Part shown: positions 48,866 to 58,968 of the stretch, one piece after another | How positions within the stretch are numbered: the first letter of the stretch is position 1 | Layout: each line of letters opens with the position of its first letter | Source of the DNA: Hypomyces perniciosus | Taxonomy: Eukaryota > Ascomycota > Sordariomycetes > Hypocreales > Hypocreaceae | Direction of reading: 5' to 3' | NCBI GenBank assembly: GCA_008477525.1 | Contig: SPDT01000004.1 | Span: forward strand, 3,844,001-3,908,000 | Length of the DNA: 64,000 bases | Notes under the pieces: model-generated | What the model was told of the DNA's origin: nothing | Seen by the model: only the letters and a program-made list of their open reading frames with translations | Database searches by the model: none | Made by a program: the position numbers and the translations under genes

Positions 48866-49101
48866 TTATCCGACATAGCTCCAGGTTGCAAGTTCGATTC
48901 TGTCCTAGAGGAATTAAAATACGCTAGGGTTCCCACTATTCGGGGGAATTAAAATAAAAAGCCGAAGAAAGTCCTAGTTTAACCAGATCTAGGCACCGCA
49001 GCCACGGTTAAGGTTAGCAGAAAAGTCCTCTGCGCCCTGCCCTTTCTATAGGATTACAGGGAATACAGGCGCTCTATCTGGACTATTGCACCTGGGGGGT
49101 G

Positions 49102-49177
49102 TGTCACATAGTATATAAGGTCACTTATCTATACAGATTGTGTAGAGCTTCACTTTTGCTGGATTTGTGGTCTAACA
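49102..49177 (+). repeat. TRIM right 76-bp LTR
   Basis: TGTCACATAG...GTCTAACA; differs from the left repeat only by C/T or G/A changes. The polypurine run tggggggtg ends one base before it. Confidence 0.85.
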
Positions 49178-49436
49178 TTTTATTAAAGGTTATAACCTAT
49201 ACTTTTAAATAAAATTAAATAAATTTACTCTTTTAAGATTTTTAAAACTATTATTAATATTATTTTAAGCTTAAAACAATATTTTAGTAAATTATATTAT
49301 ATTACTACTTAACTATAATTAATAAAGCTTAATCTATAAAAATATCTTTATAGTAGTATATTATTTAATAAAAATACACTATTTTATTACTATTTATATA
49401 TTTAATACTAAAGAATTTATTAATGCCTTTATTTTA
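49178..49436. mobile_element. Gypsy3-type repeat DNA between TRIM and Copia-D
   Basis: RIP-degraded. Its first part (attaaaggttataacctatac) resembles the reverse complement of about 56,700, so it belongs to the same repeat. It ends with tttta, the left Copia-D target duplication. Confidence 0.5.
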
Positions 49437-50017
49437 TATTAAAATAACAAGGTTATACTAAACCTTATTTATATATAGCTTCTAGGAAGCTATATACAAT
49501 ACAGCAATAAAGAAACAACTAAGAGTTTACTAGGTAAATAATAGACTAAACAATTAAATTATAATTAATCTAATAGCTAAAAAGCAATAAAATGTCTAGT
49601 AATATATAGCTATATTGTAAAAGTGATTGTAAAATAATACTTTATCTTCTATAATAGTCCTTTAACTAAATAATAGGTGTATAGCGGCAGAATTAGGTTT
49701 ATGGCCGCATTTCTATTTTCCATAAAATTCATTTATATAGGAAATCGGCCAAATTGACTTATAGCTACACAAATAGGAAACCATTTTAGTCAGACTTTTT
49801 ACAATAACCATTCTAGCTATTATATTAAATCTAGGGTAGGCGGGGTAGCTAGTCCTAGCTCAATTATTATCGTTAAAGATAATAGAAATTTCCTGACTTA
49901 TACTGAAGTTCCTCTAGGAACTCGGTCCTAGCATTAGGCCTAATTCCGTGTCTAGCCAGAATAGGAAGGTTACCTAAATACCCTAAAATCCTTACTTTTT
50001 AGCCCTCCTTTTTAATA
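49437..50017 (-). repeat. Copia-D 3' LTR
   Basis: About 581 bp; on the minus strand starts TATTAAAAAGGAGGG and ends TTATTTTAATA, mutated TGTTAAAA...TTTTAACA. Aligns to the LTRs at 50571 and 55944. Flanked at the left by tttta. The polypurine tract AGAGGGAG (minus strand) adjoins it at 50018-50025. Confidence 0.9.
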
Positions 50018-53000
50018 CTCCCTCTAGAATAAATACTATCCTATATAACTTTAAAGTAAGTATAGGATCTAAATATAGGAAAGTAACTAGAATATAAAAA
50101 ATAAATAAAGAGGATAGTTAATATAGTTAAAAATAACTAAAATAATAAAAATAGCTAATAGCTATAAAAAGGGTAAAAACCTTAGGTATATACCTTAAGT
50201 AAAAGCTTAAGATTAAAGAGACTTATAAAGTTCTTTAATTTTAGACCTAGAAAAGTCTTAATAAGCCTGTCAGCAACTATTTTACTAGTTTCCAGATAGC
50301 TAACTTTAATAACACTATTTTTAACCTATTCCCTAATATAATTAAACTGTAATAAAGTATATTTTATTTAATTATAAAGGGTAGGGTTATTTAAGGTAGA
50401 AATAGCACCTTTATTGTCGTTAAGTAAAGAGATTAGCTCTTTAATTAGTTAATCTACCTCTTTATATAGGCTAATAAGCCACTAAATCTCTCTAATAGCT
50501 TTTATAAAAGCTATAAATTCTGCTTTTAGCGTAAAAAGATAAATAATTAAGCCCCTTTTCAATTTCTAGTTGTTAAAAAGGAGGGCTAAAAAGCAAGGAT
50601 TTCTGTGTAATTGGGTAACCTTCCTATTCTGGCTAGACCTGGAATTAAGCCCGATGCTAGGACCGAGTTCCGGAGGAACTTCGGTGTAAGTCAGGAAATT
50701 TCTGTTATCCTTAACGATAACAATTGAGCTAGGATCGGCTACCCCGCCTACCCTAGACCCAATACAATGGGCATAATGGCCATTGTGAAAAATCTGACCA
50801 AAATGGTTTCCTGTTTGTATGGCCGTGAGTCGATTTGACCGATTTTACATACAAATGAATTTTACGGAAAATAGGAATGCGGCCACAAACCCAATTCTGC
50901 CACCGCACACCTATTATTAGGTCGGAGGACTATTGTAGAAGACAAAGCTATTGTTTATACAATCACTTCTACACCAGCCGCACATCACTAGATATTCTAT
51001 AGCTTTCTAGCTATTAGTTCAGTTACAATTTAATTGTTTATCTATTGTTAACCTAACTAGACTCTCAGTCGTTTCTTTATTGCTGTATTGTATACAGCTT
51101 CCTAGAAGCTATACATAAATCAGGTTCAGTATAACCTCGTTATTTTAACACTAGTTAATTAGCCTATTAGTAACTTTAATAATATAGTTATAAGTTAATT
51201 TATTTAATGTTTTATCTTTAGTAAAATTACTATTATAATAACTAATAGGTATAGGACTAGATTTTTTAATATATTAAATAGCTAGATTTTAAATACTATT
51301 TAAATACTATAATAGGTTACAGGCTATATTTAAATACTTTTTATAAAGGCCTTAGAATTATTTTATTAACTACTAGACTAGAAAGCTAGTATTTACTTAT
51401 ATATATATTATTAAGTAGATAATAGTTTTAATAATAGCTTGGAAAAGCTTAGTATTAGCTTTATCTAGTTTAATTATAGTTTTATTAATTAAAAGTAAAG
51501 GCTGTAGGGGTAATTAGATAAGCTTTAAGTCTTAAAGGTTAAAGAACTCTATAGTTTCAGTAATATACTATTTCTAAGAAAGCTAAAAAAAACCTCTTTT
51601 TCTATCCTTAACTATCTAAACCTTTTAAAAAAAAAGGCAAAGCCTTTATCTTTTATAGTATAGACGTTATTAAAAGCTAGCTTTAACTAGGCTATAGCTT
51701 TTTTATCTAGTCTAATAAAAAGACAGTTATCTATATAAGTAATAATAAAAATACTGTTATTTAAATTATAGAGAATAGTAAAGTTAGAAATTAAAAGAGT
51801 ATATTTTAATTTATTTTTTAAGGCTTATAAAGCCTATTGCTATTCTTTAAGAGACTGTTTAAAACTATAAAGAGCTTTCTGTAATTAAATAACCTAATTT
51901 ATATTAAGGTTATAACCCAGTTTCCTAAGAATAGATTTAATTTTAAAAGAAGCTTAACTAGTATAGTTTTTAAATCCTTCAAGGAAGTTTAAAAATATAG
52001 TTTCTTTAAGTATCCTATTAAAGAATATATTAATAAAGTTAATTTATTTAATTTCCTAGTTATAAATTATAGCTAGCGTTAAAAAGAGCCGCTAAGTAAA
52101 AAGAATAGCTATTAAAGTAAACATTTAGTTGAAATCTATTCCTTCTAGTTATTAGAAGCCCCTAGCAATTAGCCTAGCTTTAAACTTAATTATTTTATTA
52201 TTCTAGTCTTTTTTAGCCTTTAGGATTAATTGACTAGTAATAGGATTCCTGCCTTTAAAAAGGCTATTATACTTAATAAAAGTAAAGGTATATTGTTTAA
52301 CTAGCTGGTTAAATTTACTATAAATTACTGCTAGCTATTTAATTTTATTAAAACTATAAAGTATTTACTTAAACATTTAAGGGTTTTATACTATAATAGC
52401 TAAAAAAGCTAGTATTTTAATACTATTATAGAGAAAATAAGATATATCTATATTTATAGGATCCTTTATAATCGCAGAGTTTTATATAATTAGTATAGGA
52501 ATAAGACTAAAAGTAAAGGGAATAGTAGTAGGTACTCCCTTTAGAATAGGGTTAAAGAGTAAGGGATTAATATCTTAAAAGCTAGGGATTATTTAATCTA
52601 TTAAATCTAGCTGTATTTCTCCCTTTAATTCTTTATTATTTTAACTTATAGTAGGCTTTAAGATTTAAAGCTTAAGGAATTTAACTTTTTTATAGCTTTA
52701 TAATTAACAATTTAAAGACTATATATTTAAATAAAATATAGATAAAATAAATATTACTACTTAAGACTGCTAGTAGTTTCCCAGTTTTAGTTTTAAAGGC
52801 TAATTTATAGCCTTTAGCTTTTTATTTTTAAAGAACAAAAACCTTACAATAAGCATTAATAGTTTTATATCTTTATAGATTAGGCTTATAATTTTTATTA
52901 GGGTTTAAGTCTTTATACAGTTCTTAATAAAAGGTGGAGTCCCTATTAATAACAGCTATATAGTTAATTAATTTAAAAACTATAGTAATAATAAAATTCT

Positions 53001-55943
53001 AGAGATATAGCAGTAAATTAACTGCTATAATAGTAGCCTAAAGCCAATCTAATAAAACTCTAATAAAGCGTTTTATTAAACTATTCTATTCATAAATATA
53101 AAGGCTATTATAAGAATATATAATTCCTAAAGAAAAAAACCAAGTCTAAAGTTCCTAATTAATTTCCTTTTTATTATTATAATAGAATTCCTTAAAATAC
53201 TGGTTATATTGCATTTTAAGGCTATTTATAAAGCTTTATATAATAGTTAAAAAGGTAGGTCTACTATAATCTTTTAAAAGGAATAGCTATTTATATTTTG
53301 ATTTTCTATTAATAATTAAAAGACTAATAGGGGCTTTATTATAAGGCACTGGCTTTATAAAGAAAGTATTAGCTTTTAGACAATTTAAAGAGGCTAATAG
53401 ATTAGCAATTAGCTTAAAATTAAGCCGCCTAATAGCTTTTCCTTTATTATACACTAAGTAGTAGAATTTAGTCTCTTTAATAGAATTAAAGTTAAGAATT
53501 CTAATAGTTATTTTAATAGTTTTTTTTAATAGATTTAAGCTAATATAATTTAGTTTTTTATATTATGAAAGGGCTAGCTTTAATAGCTTATAGCTAATAC
53601 TATTAATAATAGTATTTCCCTTTAATTTAATTTGCTTAATAACCTTTAGATCTTTAATAATAAAGGATTCTTTAAGTATATAAGGCCTTAAGAGGCTTAT
53701 TCCCCTTTATTTCTTTAGGCAATAAAGGTATATAAAGCCTTTAATCCTTTACTTGGCCTAAGGTTTTAAGGAGTTTAAAGAAATCCTTTCTTTTAGGATT
53801 ATTCTTTTTAATAAGCCTAAAACTAAATCTAGTTAATTATTTTTTTAAAGCTATTACTTTTAGAATAGCTATATATTCTTTAGCCTTGTCTTTACTAATA
53901 GCAGGGATTTAAACCTATATAAAGCTATAAGCTTCATAGCTATTTATATAGCTATATAGTATAGTATATCCTTTAATAGTAAAGAAAAAACTATATTTTA
54001 AAGGATTTAGCAGTATTATTAACTGTATAAACTTAATAAAAAAAGTACTATATTAAATATATTTTTCAGTTTAATAGTACTTTAAACTATTTATAAGGTT
54101 TATATTTAGTTATAAGTAAAAGAGGGTATTTAATAATATTATTTTTTTATAGTTATTATCTTTATTAAAGATATTAAAAGTAGTTATATTTATTCCTTTA
54201 AATTTAATAAAACCTTTATTAATATAAATAACACTAAATTCCTTATTATTAGATTTATAGTCTATAAACTATTTTTTAAAATTAACTATATAAACTGTAA
54301 ATCTAATATTATATAATAGGCTATTTTAAATAAGAAATTTAAAGGGTTTAAGGGTTTTTTAAGACTTAAAAAGCTTTTTCCCTTTTTTAGTGTTTAAGGT
54401 TTATAAAAGATTTTAATTACTATCTAAACTAATAATAAATTTAATAAAAGATTTTTTAAATAATGGTTTTAAACTATACCCCCTAGTAGTTAAATTATAT
54501 ATACTAGTAAAAGTATAATCTTTTTTAATTTACCTTTAGCTTTAGTTTTATTTTTTTTAATTTCTTTTCGTTTTAAAAGAATTAAAAGTTAACTTTTAAT
54601 TTTTAAATCTAAAAGGAATTATTTAATCTTTAAAGGATTTAAAAGGCCTTATAGCTTTATTAACTTTATATATAATAAAAGATAAATTCCTAGTCTCTTT
54701 TAATATGTCTACTATACAGAATTAAATATTAAAACTTTCAATTAGTTGCCTAATAGCTTTACTAGATCTAATAGTTCCTTTAATTCTCTTAGCCTATTAA
54801 AAGAAAGTTTTTTTTAAAGTATTTAAATATTAATTTATTTAGTTTAATATATTAATATTAACTTTTAAAATAGTTAACTTAGCTAATAGCCTATTAAAAG
54901 TAATATTAAATTTAATTAAAGATCCTTTATAATTACTATAATTTAATACGTGAAATTCCCTATAAAGGGAATTTTTCTGTAAAGTATTAAAGTAGCTATA
55001 TTATTTCTTTAATACTAAAAATACTGTTTTTAGGCTTAAAATCTAAGCAATACATATAGCAGGAATAGTTAATAAACTATTTTTAATTAATATAAGTAAT
55101 AAGGCCTATTTTAAATTAAATAAAGAATTAATAACTATAAGATTTTCTATAAAAGTATAGTAATCTATAGCCTTTAATATAATATTTAAAGACTATTTCC
55201 ATTAATTAAAATTATTAATACCTATAAGCTTATAGCTTTTAAAAAAGCTATAAACCTTTTTTAATACTTTTTTAATAAAACTATTATTTAAAGTAGAAAT
55301 AGTAGTTTAAGGTTAAAGAATAAATAAAAATAAAACCTGGATTAATATAGGAATAGGAGTAGGAGTTTATATTAATACTAGTATAAAGGCTATAGGATTC
55401 ATTTCTATTAGGCTAGTAGTTTATTAAGATTAAAGACTTAAAATAGCAGTAGCTAGGCTAGCTAGGGTATTATTTAATTAAGTTATAGTATTATTCTAAC
55501 CTTTTAACTATACCTTTACTGTTTTAGTAAAAGCCCTCTATACCTAAAGCTTTTATTTTATATTATATACTTAAATAAATAGATCCTTTTACTGCTAGAG
55601 AGAGCTATTATCTTTAATTAAGGAAATAAGGCTACTAGGAGCTTTAATAGGTTAACTTATACTATTAATATTAAACCTATATCCTATAAAAATAAAAAAT
55701 ATACTATATAGTATATAATAGAAATAGTAATATAGGTAATATTATTATAACTGTAATAGTATTTATAATAGAAGCCTAGTAATAGCTTTAATAGCTAAAA
55801 ATGTAAAAAGTGCTGATGTAAGTATTAAGATAAGCATTATAAGAACCCGCTATAAGTGCTATAATAGCGTTAAGGGAAGTGCTATAACTATTAAGGAAAT
55901 CCACTAATCGAGACCTAAGGAAAACTCTCCTAGGCTTATAACC
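50018..55943 (-). mobile_element. Copia-D: Ty1/Copia retrotransposon internal region, RIP-degraded, with a nested solo LTR
   Basis: A minus-strand relic. Reverse transcriptase motif at 51,716-51,736 decodes as YIDNCLF (from Y-V-D-D-C-L), followed by DKKAIAQLKLAF and VYTIKDKGFAFFLKG, the family block around the Copia D-x-x-x-x-x-L-G-x-x-x-x-x-L-G region. RNase H lies toward 51.2 kb; integrase and gag lie toward 53-55.8 kb but are poorly legible. The primer-binding site at the right end (55,927-55,943, minus strand) reads GGTTATAAGCCTAGGAG. Interrupted at 50571-51150 by a solo LTR of its own family. Distinct from Copia1/2 in LTR sequence and length. Confidence 0.8.
50571..51150 (+). repeat. Solo LTR of the Copia-D family, nested
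   Basis: 580 bp, TGTTAAAAAGGAGGG...GTTATTTTAACA, flanked by perfect 5-bp duplications ctagt/ctagt. It is opposite in orientation to the Copia-D host and clearly less mutated than either Copia-D LTR, so it is a later insertion that lost its body by LTR recombination. Confidence 0.92.
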
Positions 55944-56519
55944 TATTAAAATAATAAAGTTATACTAAACCTTATTTATATATAGCTTCCTAGAAGCTAT
56001 ATATAACGCAGTAATAAAGAAACGACTAAGAGTTTACTAGGTAAACAATAAATTAAATAATTAAATAATAATTAAATAATAATTAATCTAATAGCTGAAA
56101 AGCTATAGGATATCTAGTAATATATAGCTGTATTATAGAAGTGATTATAAAATAATATTTTATCTTCTATAATAGTCCTTTGACCGAATAATAGGTATAT
56201 GGCGGCAGAATTAGGTTTATAGCCGTATTCCTATTTTCCGTAAAATTCATTTATATAGGAAATCGGCCAAATCGACTTATAGCCATACAAACAGGAAACC
56301 ATCTTAGTTAGATTGTAGCTATTGGATTGAGTTTAGGGTAGGCGGGGTAGCTGGTCCTAGTTTAATTGTTATTGTTAAAGATAACAGAAATTTCCTGACT
56401 TACACCAAAGTTCCTCCAGGAACTCGGTCCTAGCGTCGGGCCTGATTCCGGGTCTAGCCAGAATAGGAAGGTTACCTAAATACACTAAAATCCTTGCTTT
56501 TTAGCCCTCCTTTTTAATA
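55944..56519 (-). repeat. Copia-D 5' LTR
   Basis: About 576 bp; partner of 49437-50017. Followed by tttta, identical to the bases before the other LTR: a perfect target-site duplication. Confidence 0.9.
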
Positions 56520-57214
56520 TTTTATATATTTATACTTTATATAAAGCCTTAAAAATAATTATATTAAATTAAGGTATTAAATATATATTTAAGTTTTAAA
56601 AGTAATTATTTTAATAATTTAGAATTTACTTTAAATATTTTTAACCTATTATTTAAAGATTAATAGCTAAATTAAATAGTTAAATATAAAAGTAAAGTAA
56701 TATTTTAAGTAGGTTATAAACTTTTATTAAAATAATTAAATATTTAAAATAATAAAAACTTTACTATTATTTGTAAATTATAGTTTTTACCTGCGCTTAA
56801 AAGTTAAGCCTTTAAACTTTTACCTATTAAACCTATTTATCGCTTAAAAAAAGTTTTTATAAAGTAAATACTTTAGCTAAGCATTTAAATAAATCTTAAA
56901 TTAATTAAAAGCCTTTATAATATAATTAATTACTTAATATAAAGTTACAGTTAATATATTAAAAGAGGATTTATATTAATTTATAGTTAATAAAAAAGTA
57001 TAATTAAAGATTAAATACTTTAAAATAAACTATTTAATAAAAAAAAAGATAATAAATAAATAAGCTTATATAAAATCTTTAATATATACCGTTAAACTTA
57101 CTAACTTAAACTTTTTAATTGTATTTATATTTTCTTCATATTTTATAACTTTCTTTTTAAACTATTAGCAGTTAATAAAGCAGGTTAATAGAGATATTTA
57201 CTGGGATAAAATAT
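56520..57214 (+). mobile_element. Gypsy3-type fragment, opposite orientation, integrase tail
   Basis: The reverse complement of 48,240-48,700 aligns along this stretch (for example taaatcttaaattaattaaaagcc). On the plus strand 57,061-57,200 decodes to AYIKSLIY...FLIVFIFSSYFITFFLNY then QLIKQVNRDIYWDKI, matching the Gypsy3 integrase tail. Copia2 interrupts it at 57215, before the chromodomain. Confidence 0.65.
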
Positions 57215-57480
57215 TGTTGTGTTCAGTAGGCCGGGGCCCTACTACTTGCTGGCGCTAGGGAGCTCTTATCTGCTATATAAGCAGATATAAGCTAATATAT
57301 ACACTGCATAAACGATATATTAAACTATATAGGCGCTTATAAAGCGCCTGCATACAGCTTTTTCTTTGTGTTAGCTATATATATATATAGCGAGGCTATT
57401 ACAGTATATTCTCTTTTATAGAATTAAGCTTTATTTCCTATCTCTTTATACTCTATATAACTATACCGCGCTCTGCTATA
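57215..57480 (+). repeat. Copia2 5' LTR
   Basis: 266 bp, TGTTGTGTTCAGTAGGCCGG...CTCTGCTATA, aligned with both Copia1 LTRs. Followed by GTTATAAACTTAAG, the primer-binding site with RIP changes. The 3' LTR lies beyond the window. Confidence 0.88.
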
Positions 57481-58564
57481 GTTATAAACTTAAGTAATAA
57501 CTATTAAAATTACTAGAAACTTTTACTTTAATATTATATCTCTTTTTATACCCTTTACTTTTACCTTTAAGCTATTAAAGTTATCTTTTATAATAAATAG
57601 TATAAAGGATATTGCTTTTATAAAGCTGGAATTAATAGTCTAGTGGATAAAATAGATTATTATTTTTATTAATTATATAACTACTATTAAGGTATAGAAT
57701 AAAATTAATCTAAATCTCTTTAATTAGCTGAATAATAGTTTCCCTGCTTTTAAATTATTTATTTTCATAAAAGTAAAGGAAACGATAATTAAAGTATTTA
57801 ATTTTAACCCCTTTTTAATTAATATCTCTGTTTATTATACTAATATACTTTAAGAGTATTAATTTTTTATTAACGGCAATAATAAAAAAAGGAAGGCTAA
57901 AGTTATTATTTTAAAGTAAATCTAAAAAACAGTTAACTCTAGTATCTATACTTTAATCCTAGCAGACCTTTAAGCCGCAGCCTTAGCCTTTACTACTATT
58001 AAAGTAGCCTATAATAATAATAAAGATTTTAATATAAAGTTTACTATTTGCTAAATTATTAAAAAGCTTAAAGACTAATTAACTCTTTATAAGGATATAA
58101 TATATAAAGAAATATATTTATTCTATTAATATATACTATATAAAGTAAAGTAAAGGACTATTAGGCTAGAAGTATAGTATATTTATTAAATATATATTTA
58201 TATAAGCGCAGTAAAGTATAAACTTTTTAAAGTTATAAGAGTAGCTTTTTAAATAGCTTTCTTTAAAGCTATTAAAGTATACTTTACTTTAAGCTTTACT
58301 GCCTACTACCTATATTATATAAATAACTTAATTAAGAGCAGTAAAATAAATAAGATCTTCTCCTTTAATTAATTTAGATAGCTTTTTCTAAATACTTTAA
58401 AGAATGCAGAGAACTATGCTTACGGCTTTTATATAACGCTTAACAACTGCTTTAATAATATATTAGGCAGTAGTAATATATACTTAAAACCTCTTATTAA
58501 TAAAGAGTGCCTTTATAGACTTAAAAGGTATACTTAGCCTTTAGATAACTGCAATAAAGTGTAT

Positions 58565-58968
58565 TTTGTCGAGGGGGAATTGGCACTCCAAAACACACAC
58601 ACAATACACACATATATATACAGAACGACTAGTATCGAGCGCGGGAACCGCGCTCCTGACAGAACCACGAAGCGGCGATTGAGTAATATAGGGACTAAAA
58701 GATACTGCAGATCATTTGATCATAATGCCAGCAGCCAAAAGCAACCAACGGTTACCTTCATACGCCTCAGCGGCTGTGTTCTCACAGGTGGGGTTATATG
58801 TTGAAGGGGGAAGAAGGTTGTTCTTTATTAAACTAGGCCTATCTGTATGTCTTTATACTCCCGTGCTTTCCTAATCCAGTAGCTGCTTAAATAAGCGGCC
58901 AACCTTTCTCGGGTAAACTAAAAGAAAAAAAAGCGGGTGCGTTGGGCATATCAGTTACCCCCGACAAA
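58565..58968. mobile_element. 404-bp element, copy 3, youngest insertion in the window
   Basis: TTTGTCGAGGGGGAATTGGCAC...ATCAGTTACCCCCGACAAA inserted into Copia2 gag. Comparison with uninterrupted Copia1 (aaagtctatactgc at about 38,680) shows the target aaagtgtatactgc with gtat duplicated (58561-58564 and 58969-58972). Ends are inverted TTTGTCG/CGACAAA. Almost free of RIP. Contains the hairpin GAGCGCGG-GAA-CCGCGCTC (58637-58655). No protein frame. If read as TGTCG...CGACA (58567-58966, 400 bp) it looks like a solo LTR, but the 4-bp duplication then leaves unexplained TT/AA; a MITE-like or solo-LTR origin both remain possible. Confidence 0.75.
58637..58655. repeat. Hairpin in the 404-bp element
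   Basis: GAGCGCGG (58637-58644), loop GAA, CCGCGCTC (58648-58655): a perfect 8-bp GC-rich stem. It is kept, nearly unchanged, in the other two copies although their surroundings are mutated. Confidence 0.8.

Larger units (their letters stand above)
48760..49177 (+). mobile_element. TRIM-like non-autonomous LTR element, 418 bp
   Basis: Two 76-bp direct repeats, TGTCACATAG...GGTCTGACA at 48760-48835 and 49102-49177, differ at seven positions, all transitions. They flank a 266-bp non-coding core. The core starts with GTTATAAGCCCGG, the same primer-binding site as the Copia elements here, and ends with CTGGGGGGTG, a polypurine tract touching the right repeat. These are the minimal parts of an LTR retrotransposon with no gag or pol, the definition of a TRIM. 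It presumably depends on Copia proteins (inference). No clear TSD: attgt to the left, tttta to the right. It sits in Gypsy3 and keeps normal base composition. Confidence 0.8.

Noticed and set aside
48870..48912. A functional tRNA gene in the TRIM core
   Set aside because: Only a T-arm-like part is visible with imperfect pairing; no acceptor, D-arm or anticodon arm can be folded convincingly.
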